Origin: Candidatus Dadabacteria bacterium
Lineage (GTDB): Bacteria > Desulfobacterota_D > UBA1144 > Nemesobacterales > Nemesobacteraceae
Assembly: GCA_009840385.1 (NCBI GenBank)
Contig: VXNX01000005.1
Coordinates: 1 to 64,000, forward strand
Length of the DNA: 64,000 nucleotides
Direction of reading: 5' to 3'
Part shown: piece by piece, positions 1 to 8,937 of the stretch
Layout: each line of letters begins with the position of its first letter
How positions within the stretch are numbered: the first letter of the stretch is position 1
Notes under the pieces: generated by a model
Told to the model about the DNA's origin: nothing
Seen by the model: the letters and a program-made list of their open reading frames with translations, nothing else
The model's database searches: none
Made by a program: the position numbers and the translations under genes

Positions 1-2
1 CT

Positions 3-1058
3 CCTCCTCCCCCCCCGCCCCCTCCGCCTCCGCCGGAAGAAGAGGTCTGCGTCGTTTCCGAGGTGACCGATGATAGGAGTCTCGGTAGATTCGTAGAGTG
101 CGCGGCGGAGAGAATAGAGGGCTCCGGCACCTTTGAGGAGACCTTAAGCATCCTTGAAGAGTTCCGAGACAACGAGGGAGACTGGAATGACGGTTCCACG
201 TATCTTGTTCTTCTCACCAAAAGAGGCGGGGTGTACTTTCACACCACTAAAAGGGAAGTGGAAGACCGGGACTGGTCCGGGGTTGTTTTCTGTGAAGGAA
301 GAGTATCAGTGCTTGATACACAAGAAGGGTGCTTCATTGAGTACAATGGCGAGAGAAGCGGCTATGCGCATCCGTTTTCCGCTTCCTCTGTTCCCCTTGC
401 GCACGGCGCTGAGGAATTTGTCCTGCTGGGTGGTTTTGATGAAACTCCCGCAGGGGAACCTTTCACGACGGGGCGGATTGCCAGACCGTCAACGGAAGCC
501 GGGGATGTAGATACCGACGAAGAACTGAGGGAATTCGTTGGGGAGGGGGGAAGAGCTCTCATGGTAGCCATTATGGATCCTAGGATTGACCCCGCGCAGT
601 TGCGAGGGGTTCTTCGGCGCGAGGGGCCGTGGAAAGAAGGAGACGTCCATATTTACATTATGGATGAGAGTGGAAGAGTGATATTCGACGGGGCTGACAG
701 GAACAGGGAGCAGAGTCGGACGGATGAACCCGGAAAGCTATACGTCATAGACCGTATAGCGAATGCGGGTCAGGAGGCCGTCGGACATGTGGTGGGCGAT
801 TTCTGGATTTACGCCGTAAGGGTAGAGTCTCCTATGGATGAGGAGGGGAATAGCCACGTATACGTCGTGGGTTCCGGGTACCAAGTGGAGGAGCCGCCGG
901 ATGTGGAAGAGCCACAGAGCATGAGTGACGGCGGCGGTGGAGGCTGTGCCGTAGGAGGCAGCGGAAGCGACAGTGCGTTTGGCCTGTTCTTGGTGGTGTT
1001 GGCGTTGTTTTTTGCGGTCTCGTTTAAAAGACGTTCAGCGCAAGACAAGATGCATTGA
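3..1058 (+). CDS. Pro-rich surface protein with Cache-like repeats and CTERM-like tail (5' partial)
   Basis: The reading frame is open to the left edge of the window, so this is the C-terminal part of a larger protein; a GTG at 63 is the first start-like codon but is probably internal. Visible order: eleven consecutive prolines (bases 3-35), an acidic linker, then two segments that resemble each other and extracellular Cache-type sensor domains (helix with FVECAAERIE or FVGEGGRALM, then strands such as VYFHTTK and VIFDGADRN). The end holds a Gly-rich stretch with one Cys (GGGGGCAVGG), one hydrophobic helix and a basic KRR tail. This tripartite C-terminus resembles CTERM protein-sorting signals (JDVT- or Synergist-CTERM style), implying export and processing at the cell surface. 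The domain calls are by eye; function is unknown. Confidence 0.6.
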   Translation, partial: PPPPPPPPPPPEEEVCVVSEVTDDRSLGRFVECAAERIEGSGTFEETLSILEEFRDNEGDWNDGSTYLVLLTKRGGVYFHTTKREVEDRDWSGVVFCEGRVSVLDTQEGCFIEYNGERSGYAHPFSASSVPLAHGAEEFVLLGGFDETPAGEPFTTGRIARPSTEAGDVDTDEELREFVGEGGRALMVAIMDPRIDPAQLRGVLRREGPWKEGDVHIYIMDESGRVIFDGADRNREQSRTDEPGKLYVIDRIANAGQEAVGHVVGDFWIYAVRVESPMDEEGNSHVYVVGSGYQVEEPPDVEEPQSMSDGGGGGCAVGGSGSDSAFGLFLVVLALFFAVSFKRRSAQDKMH

Positions 1059-1191
1059 GATGAGAGGACCCGTGCCCCAAATCGACCCTACCCCTAATTT
1101 GCTTTCCTTTCACGTTGTCCAAGGTACTGTTCTGGATTGCTGAAATCGAATAAGTAATCTGATTTATGTGGTGAATATTCGCCGCATAATG

Positions 1192-1197
1192 TATAAT
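1192..1197 (+). promoter_or_regulatory. Possible -10 box upstream of acs
   Basis: A perfect TATAAT lies 128 bases before acs, in the 267-base gap after the preceding gene. The hexamer 17 bases upstream (TGGTGA) is a poor -35. The rest of the gap shows no gene or clear terminator. Confidence 0.35.
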
Positions 1198-1325
1198 TAC
1201 GCCTAAAAATCAGCGTCATGCGGATCTGTTTTCAGAGCTTCCCATGGGTTTCGCATCCGGCGGGGAGGGGGGCTTAAAAACTCCAAAAGATTCGTCAAGC
1301 AAGTTTTTAAGAAACCAGGAAAACC

Positions 1326-3275
1326 ATGTCAAAACCCAAAGTTTTTCCACCCTCAGAATCTGTTACTGAAAGAGCCTTGGTCAACAGGGATGAATATAAC
1401 TGGATGTATCGTCAGTCGGTTAGGGACCCGGAGAGGTTCTGGGAAGCCCACGGCAAGCGGATTGACTGGATCAGGCCCTATACGAAGGTAAAAGACGTAG
1501 ACTACGGCCCGGGGGAAGTGTCGATCAGGTGGTTTTACGACGGAACCCTTAACGTGTCGGCGAACTGCGTTGACCGCCACGCGGAGAGAACCCCTGACAA
1601 AATCGCAATCATATGGGAAGGGGATGATCCCGCTGAAGACAAAAAGTTCACCTACAGGGAATTAAAAAGCGAAGTCTGCCGCATGGCGAACGTTCTTAAG
1701 TCTCTCGGTGTCCGCAAGGGCGACAGGGTGACCATATACATGCCGATGATACCCGAGGTTGCCTTCGCCATGCTTGCCTGCGTGCGTATCGGCGCCATTC
1801 ATTCGGTCGTGTTCGGAGGCTTTTCACCGCACGCGCTTGCGGGGAGGATTTCCGATTGTTCTTCGGAGGTGGTCATTACTGCGGACGAGGGACTTCGCGG
1901 CGCTCGCAAGGTGCCCCTTAAGCTAAACACGGACAAGGCGCTAGAGGAAGAAGGCGTAGATGCAATTGTGAAAAAGGTTCTTGTAGTGCGCCGCACGGGA
2001 GCTGACATTCCATGGGACGGGGGCCGCGACGTCTGGTATCACGAGGCCTCCGCGGAAGTTTCCGATGACTGCGTGGTTGAGGAGATGGGGGCTGAGGATC
2101 CGCTTTTCATTCTCTACACTTCGGGTTCAACCGGAAAGCCCAAGGGGGTCTTGCACACAACCGGCGGCTATCTTGTCTACGCTTCAATGACTCACCAGTA
2201 CGTGTTTGATTATCATGACGGAGAGGTCTACTGGTGCACGGCCGATGTCGGCTGGGTCACGGGACACAGCTATATCGTCTACGGACCGCTTGCAAACGGT
2301 GCCACCACGGTCATGTTCGAAGGAGTGCCGGGTTACCCGGACATCTCGCGCTTCTGGAGAGTCTGCGACAAGCATAACGTCAGTATTTTCTACACTGCTC
2401 CCACGGCTATCCGAGCGCTCATGCGCGAGGGCGACGGGCCGGTTAAGGAGACCTCGCGTGCCTCGCTTCGCATTCTCGGAACCGTTGGGGAACCGATCAA
2501 TCCTGAGGCCTGGATGTGGTACTACGAAGTCGTCGGCGAGGGGCGCTGTCCGATAGTGGATACCTGGTGGCAGACTGAGACCGGGGGTGTCTTGATAACG
2601 CCGCTTCCCGGTGTGACAGATCTCAAGCCGGGTTCGGCCACGCTGCCGTTTTTCGGGGTTTCCCCGGAACTGGTTTCGGACGATGGCGAGATTTTAGAAG
2701 GCGCGGCGGAGGGAAATCTTTGCATAGCCGATTCATGGCCCGGGCAGATGCGCACGGTATACGGAGATCACGATCGCTTCGTCGAAACCTATTTCGTTGC
2801 CTATCCGGGCAAGTATTTTACCGGTGATGGCTGTCGTCGCGATGAAGACGGGTATCACTGGATTACGGGACGCGTCGATGACGTTATAAACGTATCGGGT
2901 CACCGTATGGGCACGGCCGAAGTGGAAAGTGCTTTGGTATCGCACGGGAGCGTCGCCGAGGCAGCAGTGGTGGGTTATCCTCACGAGATCAAGGGTCAGG
3001 GTATCTACGCCTATATCACCCTGAACTCCGATTCTGAGCCCTCAGAAGAACTTCGCGGCGAACTGGTTAAGTGGGTAAGAAAGGAAATAGGACCGATCGC
3101 CTCTCCCGATCTTATACAGTGGGCCCCCGGTCTTCCGAAAACCCGATCGGGCAAGATCATGCGCCGGATCCTGCGTCGCATCGCCGCAAACGAATACTCT
3201 GACCTCGGCGATACTTCAACGCTTGCCGACCCGTCGGTGGTTGATGACCTGATTGACAACCGAATGAACCGCTGA
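1326..3275 (+). CDS. acs: Acetyl-CoA synthetase (AMP-forming)
   Basis: This 649-residue protein activates acetate to acetyl-CoA through acetyl-AMP (EC 6.2.1.1) in the cytoplasm. The N-terminal ACAS segment is followed by the adenylate-forming core. The P-loop-like [12 protein letters not shown] lies near residue 262, the acetyl-CoA synthetase signature [11 protein letters not shown] follows, and the C-terminal hinge and motif SGKIMRR has the conserved lysine near residue 610; in the family this lysine is regulated by acetylation. Length and motifs are those of a full-size enzyme. The ATG at 1326 is preceded by a weak AGGA. It is transcribed alone, with about 145 bases before the next gene. 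Acetate assimilation or salvage is the expected role. Confidence 0.96.
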   Translation: MSKPKVFPPSESVTERALVNRDEYNWMYRQSVRDPERFWEAHGKRIDWIRPYTKVKDVDYGPGEVSIRWFYDGTLNVSANCVDRHAERTPDKIAIIWEGDDPAEDKKFTYRELKSEVCRMANVLKSLGVRKGDRVTIYMPMIPEVAFAMLACVRIGAIHSVVFGGFSPHALAGRISDCSSEVVITADEGLRGARKVPLKLNTDKALEEEGVDAIVKKVLVVRRTGADIPWDGGRDVWYHEASAEVSDDCVVEEMGAEDPLFILYTSGSTGKPKGVLHTTGGYLVYASMTHQYVFDYHDGEVYWCTADVGWVTGHSYIVYGPLANGATTVMFEGVPGYPDISRFWRVCDKHNVSIFYTAPTAIRALMREGDGPVKETSRASLRILGTVGEPINPEAWMWYYEVVGEGRCPIVDTWWQTETGGVLITPLPGVTDLKPGSATLPFFGVSPELVSDDGEILEGAAEGNLCIADSWPGQMRTVYGDHDRFVETYFVAYPGKYFTGDGCRRDEDGYHWITGRVDDVINVSGHRMGTAEVESALVSHGSVAEAAVVGYPHEIKGQGIYAYITLNSDSEPSEELRGELVKWVRKEIGPIASPDLIQWAPGLPKTRSGKIMRRILRRIAANEYSDLGDTSTLADPSVVDDLIDNRMNR

Positions 3276-3420
3276 ATCTTGTCAATTGCCCGATCTTCTG
3301 GTTTTAAGACTCGTAAGTGAGCGGAAGGTAACGAAAACTTTACAAATCCGGAGTTGCGTTCCATGATTGTAAACGGATATGGCAGGGCGAACGGTTGAAA
3401 ACGAAATCTCGACATTTCAT

Positions 3421-4176
3421 ATGAGGCTTAACAAGTTTCTTTCCGAGTGCGGAATAACATCAAGAAGAAAAGCGGATAACCTTATAAAGGCGGGACGGAT
3501 AACCGTAAACGGAGAGGTCGTTCGTGCTCTCGGTTCCGTGGTGGACGAGACTGCCGACACGGTGGCGCTTGACGGAAAACCCGTGCGCAAGGAGAGGAAA
3601 AGATACGTAATGCTTAACAAGCCCCCTTTTTACCTTACCTCCCTTAAGTCAATGGAAGACGGAAAGAAGACGATAACGTCCTTTCTGGGAGGCATAGAGC
3701 AGAGGGTATATCCCGTCGGCCGGCTTGACTACGACTCCGAGGGACTTCTGATTCTCACAAATGACGGGGAGCTTGCCAACAGGATACATCACCCCAGGTA
3801 CAAGGTGGTAAAAACCTATCTGGCCGAGGTTTCGGGAGAGATGCTGGATGACCTTGAAGCGGTGCTCGGGGAAGGGGTGGAGATCGAAGAACGCTTTACG
3901 AAGCCGGATTCAGTGAGCGTTCTTCAAGTGTCCGCAGGGCGCGCGCGGGCAAGCATTTCCTTTCACGAGGGGAGAAAGCATCTGGTGAAAAAGTACTTCG
4001 AGGCCTTCGGACTTCGGGTTACGAGACTTAAGAGGATTTCGTGCGGCAACGTGCGTCTCGGCGAGCTTGGGAAGGGGAAGTGGCGCGATCTTAACCCTGG
4101 AGAATTGAGAAGCCTCCAGAAGATAACGGGACTTTTGCCGCGCAGTGAAAGGAAAACAGCGGGAGGGGCCGCATGA
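3421..4176 (+). CDS. rluB: Pseudouridine synthase, RluB/RsuA family
   Basis: An RNA pseudouridine synthase converting specific uridines in rRNA. I start it at the ATG at 3421 (MRLNKFLSECG), which begins the S4 RNA-binding domain as in the family; an upstream in-frame ATG at 3379 would add 14 unrelated residues. The S4 domain (about residues 1-60) is followed by the catalytic domain with VGRLDYDSEGLLILTNDG, whose aspartate is the nucleophile. The 251-residue length suits RluB/RsuA-type enzymes. The exact target position (23S helix 89 for RluB, 16S for RsuA) cannot be told from sequence by eye. It overlaps tmk by four bases (ATGA), so the two are probably translationally coupled. Confidence 0.9.
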   Translation: MRLNKFLSECGITSRRKADNLIKAGRITVNGEVVRALGSVVDETADTVALDGKPVRKERKRYVMLNKPPFYLTSLKSMEDGKKTITSFLGGIEQRVYPVGRLDYDSEGLLILTNDGELANRIHHPRYKVVKTYLAEVSGEMLDDLEAVLGEGVEIEERFTKPDSVSVLQVSAGRARASISFHEGRKHLVKKYFEAFGLRVTRLKRISCGNVRLGELGKGKWRDLNPGELRSLQKITGLLPRSERKTAGGAA

Positions 4177-4799
4177 GCAGATTTATCACATTTGAGGGGA
4201 TAGACGGAAGCGGCAAGTCAACCCAGGCTAAGCTCCTTGCTGATTACCTCTCTGGCAAGGGAGAGGAGGTGTTTTTCACCAAAGAACCGGGCGAGGGGAA
4301 GCTCGGCCAAGCGATCAGAAACGAGATTCTCGACCGAAGGGACATCGATATTGAGCCCTACGCCGAGCTTTGTCTCTTCTGCGCGGACAGGGCCCAGCAC
4401 GTAAGGGAGCTTATAGTGCCGAAGCTCAAAGACGGCTGCACGGTCATCTGCGACCGCTACTACGATTCGACACTGGCCTATCAAGGCTTTGGAAGAGGGC
4501 TTGATCCCCACTTGGTTTCCCTCATGGCCATGGCCTCGAGCTTGGGGGTTGAACCCGATATTACGTTTTTTCTCTCGATACCGGTTGAGCAGGCGCTTTT
4601 AAGGCTCAAAGACCGCGAAAAAGAGAGAAACAAGATGGACGAGGAACCGCTTGAGTTCCACAGCCGGGTGGACAGGGGCTACAGAGTACTGATTGAAAAA
4701 AGCATCCCAAGAATCAAGGTAATAGAAGCTTCCGGTTCTCCAGAGGAGACTCACATGAAGATAAGGGCTTTTTTAAGTGAATCCGCTGCTCAGACGTAA
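4173..4799 (+). CDS. tmk: Thymidylate kinase
   Basis: Phosphorylates dTMP to dTDP with ATP (EC 2.7.4.9). It has the P-loop GIDGSGKST near the N-terminus, the DRYYDSTLAYQG segment typical of dTMP-binding in TMP kinases, and a LID region rich in Arg/Lys/Glu (DREKERNKMD). Length 208 residues is normal. The start overlaps the stop of the pseudouridine synthase gene (ATGA). Its 3' end overlaps the convergent small membrane-protein gene by ten bases, leaving no room for a separate terminator. Confidence 0.96.
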   Translation: MSRFITFEGIDGSGKSTQAKLLADYLSGKGEEVFFTKEPGEGKLGQAIRNEILDRRDIDIEPYAELCLFCADRAQHVRELIVPKLKDGCTVICDRYYDSTLAYQGFGRGLDPHLVSLMAMASSLGVEPDITFFLSIPVEQALLRLKDREKERNKMDEEPLEFHSRVDRGYRVLIEKSIPRIKVIEASGSPEETHMKIRAFLSESAAQT

Positions 4800-5275
4800 T
4801 TTTTTGTGCTCTCGACAAGCTGCTCCACTCTCGGATACATATAGATATGCAGGACGGTTCCTATCACGGAGAAAGGAATCGCATCCATGGGATTTTTGCT
4901 TAAAAACGAGAGCACAAATCCAAGCAGCACCACACTTTCGTTTATTCCCCAGGGAACCACATGCGGGAGCAGAAGACGGTTAGAAAGCTCCTCAAGCCTT
5001 TTCTCCTGTTCCTGGCCCTCTGTGGCGAGAAATTTCTTTCTAAGCGATTTGTCCGATAGGGAAAATCTGTATATGAGGAGGGAAACTATCCCGAGGGCCG
5101 CTCCTCCCAAAAGAAAGGCGTTTTTCACGTTTTCCCTGACACCCGGTGCCTCAGGCGAGCTGAAAAGGAAAACCACCGCTGTATAGGCGAACATGGCGAG
5201 CAGCAGGGCGAACCAGACTATTTTCAGGGCGCTTTGGTTCTTTGCGACGGATGGGGTGCGATTTTTCCTGTCCAT
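4790..5275 (-). CDS. Unknown four-helix membrane protein
   Basis: 161 residues. A short basic N-terminus is followed by four likely membrane segments (about 17-38, 50-71, 105-125 and 131-147), with a charged stretch between helices two and three that includes a Lys/Glu-rich helix (KRLEELSNR). I do not recognise the family. It is the second gene of a minus-strand pair with the acidic single-helix protein upstream (28-base gap), and it converges on tmk with a ten-base overlap. Real coding is supported by hydrophobic periodicity and the paired arrangement. Confidence 0.65.
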   Translation of the reverse strand: MDRKNRTPSVAKNQSALKIVWFALLLAMFAYTAVVFLFSSPEAPGVRENVKNAFLLGGAALGIVSLLIYRFSLSDKSLRKKFLATEGQEQEKRLEELSNRLLLPHVVPWGINESVVLLGFVLSFLSKNPMDAIPFSVIGTVLHIYMYPRVEQLVESTKNYV

Positions 5276-5303
5276 GTCTCTGGATGGGAGCGGAACTGTG
5301 TGC

Positions 5304-5579
5304 TCAGGACGTGATCTTGGCGAAAATCACACTCAGGATTACAAGCGCGACCAGAATTCCCATCATGTAAAAAGGCACGCTTGGGTTATATCCCTTCTCT
5401 ATGTTGGGAACCCTCTTCTGGGACCAGATTATGGGAGCCGCTTGGTTTTCATCTGCGGTTTCAACACTCTCGCTGGCTCCATCCGCGGCTTCGGCGCTTC
5501 CATCCGGTGCTTCTGTTTCCTGTGCAGGTGCTTCCTGCTCCGCCGTTTCTTCTGTTTTTTGCTCTTCTGGTTCTGACAT
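5304..5579 (-). CDS. Unknown acidic tail-anchored small membrane protein
   Basis: 91 residues from the ATG at 5579 (MSEPEEQK); an upstream in-frame ATG at 5624 adds 15 residues and is less likely. The first half is low complexity and very acidic (Glu/Ala/Thr/Asp), then a short conserved-looking stretch (IIWSQKRVPNIEKGYNP), then one C-terminal membrane helix (FYMMGILVALVILSVIFA). This suggests a tail-anchored protein with a disordered cytoplasmic head. It probably shares an operon with the following four-helix membrane protein. Function unknown. Confidence 0.6.
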   Translation of the reverse strand: MSEPEEQKTEETAEQEAPAQETEAPDGSAEAADGASESVETADENQAAPIIWSQKRVPNIEKGYNPSVPFYMMGILVALVILSVIFAKITS

Positions 5580-5678
5580 TTTGGGGCTTCCTGGAACTGC
5601 GCGTACGGAGAAATTATCACGCAACCCGCCCCGAAAATCAAGTGTTCTGCCGGGTTGCGATGTTCCTTGGGAGCTTTC

Positions 5679-5707
5679 TTGAAAACCCGTTCCTGTGCAT
5701 TTATAGT
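5679..5707 (+). promoter_or_regulatory. Sigma-70 type promoter of the sulfurtransferase gene
   Basis: TTGAAA at 5679-5684 and TATAGT at 5702-5707 are separated by exactly 17 bases. The start site would fall near 5714, giving a leader of about 50 bases that carries the GGAGG ribosome binding site at 5750-5754. Confidence 0.7.
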
Positions 5708-5762
5708 TATCTAGATATTACAAAAGGTTGCGGAAAAGAGCGGCCGAACGGAGGTTTTAAAG

Positions 5763-6605
5763 ATGGCGGATTACGCAAACCCCGATGTTCTCGTGAGCAC
5801 GGACTGGGTAGAGGAGCATATTGACGACCCCGATATCGTTATAGTGGAATCGGATGAGGACATACTGCTTTACGAAATAGGACACATAAGGAATTCGGTG
5901 AAATTCGACTGGCAGACCGAGCTTCAGGATCAGCTTATAAGGGACTACGTGAGCAGGGAGAATTTCGAGGCACTGCTTTCCGAAAAAGGCATTTCCAATG
6001 ATCACGCGGTGGTTTTCTACGGTGACAGGAGTAACTGGTGGGCGTGTTACGCTTTCTGGACTTTTAAGGTTTTAGGGCACGAAAAATGTTTGATAATGGA
6101 CGGCGGCAGGCAGAAATGGGTTGATGAGGGAAGAGATCTGGTAAAAGAAGTTCCCGAGAGAGCGAAAACAGATTACAAAGTGTCGGCAGTCGATGAGTCA
6201 ATAAGGGCTTTTCGCGATGATGTACTGGAGCACATGGGCTCCGACAAGCCGCTAGTTGACGTCCGTTCCCCCAAAGAGTATTCGGGAGAACTTCTTCACA
6301 TGGAAGCCTATCCCCAGGAAGGGGCGCTTCGCGGGGGACATATTCCGGGCGCGGTGAACGTTCCTTGGGCCACAGCCGCGAACGAGGACGGAACTTTCCG
6401 CTCGGCCGATGAGCTTGTCGAGATATACGAAAAAGGGCAGGGCCTCAGCAAGGACCAGGATGTGATTGCCTACTGCAGGATAGGGGAGCGTTCTTCTCAC
6501 ACTTGGTTTGTCCTCACTTATCTTCTCGGATTCGAAAACGTTAAGAATTACGACGGCTCGTGGACCGAGTGGGGAAACCTTGTAAGGGCTCCTATAGAGA
6601 GATAA
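5763..6605 (+). CDS. Thiosulfate/3-mercaptopyruvate sulfurtransferase (tandem rhodanese)
   Basis: 280 residues with two rhodanese domains. The N-terminal one is catalytically silent (no Cys loop) and the C-terminal one carries the active-site loop [11 protein letters not shown] with the persulfide cysteine at residue 238. The loop is of the CxxGERS thiosulfate-sulfurtransferase type rather than the CG(S/T)GVT loop of mercaptopyruvate enzymes. It moves sulfane sulfur from thiosulfate to thiol or cyanide acceptors. GGAGG eight bases before the ATG supports the start. It has its own promoter and is followed by an intrinsic terminator. Its position just before sufE-sufU suggests, but does not prove, a sulfur-donor link to Fe-S assembly. 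Confidence 0.92.
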   Translation: MADYANPDVLVSTDWVEEHIDDPDIVIVESDEDILLYEIGHIRNSVKFDWQTELQDQLIRDYVSRENFEALLSEKGISNDHAVVFYGDRSNWWACYAFWTFKVLGHEKCLIMDGGRQKWVDEGRDLVKEVPERAKTDYKVSAVDESIRAFRDDVLEHMGSDKPLVDVRSPKEYSGELLHMEAYPQEGALRGGHIPGAVNVPWATAANEDGTFRSADELVEIYEKGQGLSKDQDVIAYCRIGERSSHTWFVLTYLLGFENVKNYDGSWTEWGNLVRAPIER

Positions 6606-6634
6606 GGGGAGAAGGATTTTTTGAGGGAGTAAAA

Positions 6635-6669
6635 GGGATGTGGTCTTACGGGTCCGCATCCTTTTTTTT
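6635..6669 (+). terminator. Intrinsic terminator after the sulfurtransferase gene
   Basis: An eight-pair stem (GGATGTGG with CCGCATCC, one G-U pair; 6636-6643 with 6654-6661) and ten-base loop are followed directly by eight T residues (6662-6669). It separates the sulfurtransferase from sufE, whose ATG is only 14 bases further on, so sufE must depend on read-through or on a promoter inside this element. Confidence 0.85.
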
Positions 6670-6683
6670 GAAGTCGCGGGAAA

Positions 6684-7109
6684 ATGGCCAGCGTAGAAGA
6701 GATAATCAGGGAATTTCAAGGGGCGGACCGTCAGGAAATGATAGAGCTCCTGATAGATTATTCGGAAGACCTTCCTGAGATTCCAAGGAGATTCGCCGAA
6801 CGCGTGGACAGAGACCTTCATCAGGTACACGAATGCGAAACCCCGGTTTTTATCTGGGTTGAGATGGAAGATGGCAAGGTGAATATATTTGCTGACGTCC
6901 CGGAGCCGTTTCCAACCGTGAGGGGGCTTGTATCGATTCTTGTAAGCGCTTTTGACGGACTCAGCCCGGAGGAGATCGAATCCGCGCCGGTGGACTTCAT
7001 TTCCCAACTCGGAATAGCCCAGAAGCTCGGGATAAGAAGAGTCAGAGGCCTTAGCGCGGTTTACGCGAGGATAAAAAGCGAGGTAAGACGGCACGGAACG
7101 GTCACATGA
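6684..7109 (+). CDS. sufE: SufE-family sulfur acceptor protein
   Basis: SufE accepts persulfide sulfur from a group II cysteine desulfurase (SufS) and passes it to the Fe-S assembly scaffold. The 141-residue protein has the family's helix (EMIELLIDYSEDLP) and the acceptor cysteine at residue 51 in HECETPVFIW, the same position as in Escherichia coli SufE, followed by the GIAQKLGIRRVRGL segment. Its stop overlaps the sufU start (ATGA), indicating coupling. No SufS or SufBCD genes occur in this window. Confidence 0.88.
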   Translation: MASVEEIIREFQGADRQEMIELLIDYSEDLPEIPRRFAERVDRDLHQVHECETPVFIWVEMEDGKVNIFADVPEPFPTVRGLVSILVSAFDGLSPEEIESAPVDFISQLGIAQKLGIRRVRGLSAVYARIKSEVRRHGTVT

Positions 7110-7495
7110 TTGAAGAAGACAGAATGAAGATGATCATGGATCATTATGAAAATCCGAGGAATTTCGGCCCGCTTGAGCACCCGACGGTGACGCTTAAGGG
7201 CGGCAATCCCAATTGCGGCGACAATATAAATATCTATATACGCACAGACGGCGGAAGCGTGATAGAGGATATAAGTTTTGACGGGGAAGGCTGTACGATA
7301 AGTCAGGCGGCGGCGTCTCTTCTCACGGAATTTGTAAAGGGAAAAACAGTCGGACAGGTAGGAGAACTTGATTCCGATTACCTCAGGGAACTTCTCGGCA
7401 AGGATATCATGGTGACCCGCCCCAAATGCAGTCGCCTTGCCCTTGAAACCCTTAAATCCTGGGTCAGGGATTTTGAGAGGGGAAAAACCGCCTGA
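7106..7495 (+). CDS. sufU: SufU/IscU-type Fe-S scaffold or sulfur-transfer protein
   Basis: 129 residues with the NifU-N fold. The three conserved cysteines are visible: Cys37 in NPNCGD, Cys63 in GEGCTIS and Cys108 in RPKCSRL, with Asp39 beside the first. Such proteins either hold a nascent Fe-S cluster (IscU) or relay sulfur through zinc (SufU). The short C-terminal region after the third cysteine and the partner sufE favour the Suf-type assignment. It overlaps sufE by four bases and lies 52 bases before the nitroreductase-like gene. Having both SufE and SufU together is less common than either alone. Confidence 0.85.
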   Translation: MIEEDRMKMIMDHYENPRNFGPLEHPTVTLKGGNPNCGDNINIYIRTDGGSVIEDISFDGEGCTISQAAASLLTEFVKGKTVGQVGELDSDYLRELLGKDIMVTRPKCSRLALETLKSWVRDFERGKTA

Positions 7496-7547
7496 TTTTT
7501 GGTATACTTCACTTTATTACTCAATCAGATCCAAGGAGATTCAAACG

Positions 7548-8882
7548 ATGAAAAACGGCAAACTCGACAAAACTATTCTGAGCGAGAGAATCGAGCAAGC
7601 GCTTAAGTACCCGCTTTTCGATTCCATATTCAACAGGCGCTCAAGGAGGTTCGGTCTCGGAATGGAGCTTAAGGACAGCACCCTTGAGTTCAAGTCAAAT
7701 TACGACCCCGTACCTCTTAGCGAGATCGAAGAAGCACTTCTGGTGTGGGCCGGAACGGGGCTCACCGGGCTCTGTCTCGCCGACCTGCCGCCCGAGAACG
7801 GAATAGACCTTCTCTGCCAGTGGACGGGAAGAACCTGGCCTTCTGCGTGCAACAACCACGGAACGGAACTTTTTTTCACAAACGACGAAGGTCTCTATCA
7901 CGTGGACGTGAAGAACATGCTTCCAAAGGAGCATGAGCTTGACCTGTTTTTCCAGATGTCCAGGGAGGAGAAAACCGCGAGGATTCTTGAGCTTTACAGG
8001 GAAAGTCTTAACAAGCTTGAAGACGGAAGGGCCGACATGCCCGACAAGATGCCGGGGCTCTTTGAGTTTAACCAGTGGAATGCCAACAAGCCTGGCTCCT
8101 CGCTTTTTGTTCCCGTAACGGACGTGACCGAGGAGTACCTGAATCTTCTTACCCTTTACTGCGCTCACAGCTACGGATTCACGATTATCGACGATCTTAC
8201 CGGAAAACCCGCGGGTGTTGAGAAGTGGGTGAAAAAAGGCAGGCTCAAGGGTGAAATCAAGCTCTCCCTGTTTGATCTTGAGGTAAGAATTCTTACGGGG
8301 CTTAACGTGGAGCAGGCGTTTATTACGCAGAACATGGCCCTCGCCCTCCAGCCTCTGGGACTTGCGGGATGGGCGTTTACGGGCTTTATACCGAGGTTTG
8401 CGATGGGAGCCGCTCCGAACCTTTTCAGGGGACTTGGATTCCGGTTCATCCAGCCGAAAAAGGGCACGATCGATCCCCCTACCACAGTTCCCGTAGGAAA
8501 GGACGGGGTTTTTGAAGCCTACTGTCCGCCTTACTATGAGAACATGGACGATGCAATCGATCACTTCCTGGCCCACAAGTGGAAAGCCTGGGAATCAGAC
8601 AAGCCTTTTCCTTACACCGAACCCGACCGGCATCTTATGAAGGCCCCGAGACCAACGGAGACCACCATGCAGATCGTAAGGGATGTAGCGAACTACATTT
8701 ACGACACTTACGGCAGATTTCCCGCGTTTGTGGATCCCATGTACATGAGGCTTGTTTTCCAGGCAATGCACATAGACCTGGATTTCTATGACCAGTACTA
8801 CCCGAAGGGTTCTTACTCGGACAGGCATCTGCAGGCCTTTCTTGAGAACCACCCGGACCAGAGAGAGCGATTCGAAAAGTAG
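7548..8882 (+). CDS. Nitroreductase-like protein of unknown function
   Basis: 444 residues from the ATG at 7548, which has AAGGAG (7532-7537) at good distance. The N-terminal NRRSRRFGLG followed by PLSEIEEALLVWAGTGLTG, and a later helix LNVEQAFITQNMALALQPLG, match the FMN-binding layout of the nitroreductase/SagB-type dehydrogenase superfamily. The middle and the Tyr/Pro-rich C-terminal 150 residues have no family I recognise. There is no signal peptide or membrane segment, so it is probably a cytoplasmic flavoprotein. It stands between the Suf genes and an FAD oxidoreductase plus a polyferredoxin, suggesting a shared redox task. FMN binding and substrate are untested. Confidence 0.6.
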   Translation: MKNGKLDKTILSERIEQALKYPLFDSIFNRRSRRFGLGMELKDSTLEFKSNYDPVPLSEIEEALLVWAGTGLTGLCLADLPPENGIDLLCQWTGRTWPSACNNHGTELFFTNDEGLYHVDVKNMLPKEHELDLFFQMSREEKTARILELYRESLNKLEDGRADMPDKMPGLFEFNQWNANKPGSSLFVPVTDVTEEYLNLLTLYCAHSYGFTIIDDLTGKPAGVEKWVKKGRLKGEIKLSLFDLEVRILTGLNVEQAFITQNMALALQPLGLAGWAFTGFIPRFAMGAAPNLFRGLGFRFIQPKKGTIDPPTTVPVGKDGVFEAYCPPYYENMDDAIDHFLAHKWKAWESDKPFPYTEPDRHLMKAPRPTETTMQIVRDVANYIYDTYGRFPAFVDPMYMRLVFQAMHIDLDFYDQYYPKGSYSDRHLQAFLENHPDQRERFEK

Positions 8883-8937
8883 TATCTGCTGTATGCGGGG
8901 AGCTTGACTCGGTTTGCTGTAAGGAAGGAAACCAGCC

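Noticed and set aside
6252-7094. Minus-strand open frame of 280 residues opposite the sulfurtransferase end and sufE
   Set aside because: Crosses the intrinsic terminator and sits antisense to clear genes; text is Arg/Ser/Pro-rich as expected of shadows.
7695-8576. Minus-strand open frame of 293 residues opposite the nitroreductase-like gene
   Set aside because: The plus-strand frame has a good ribosome binding site and family features; the antisense one has none.
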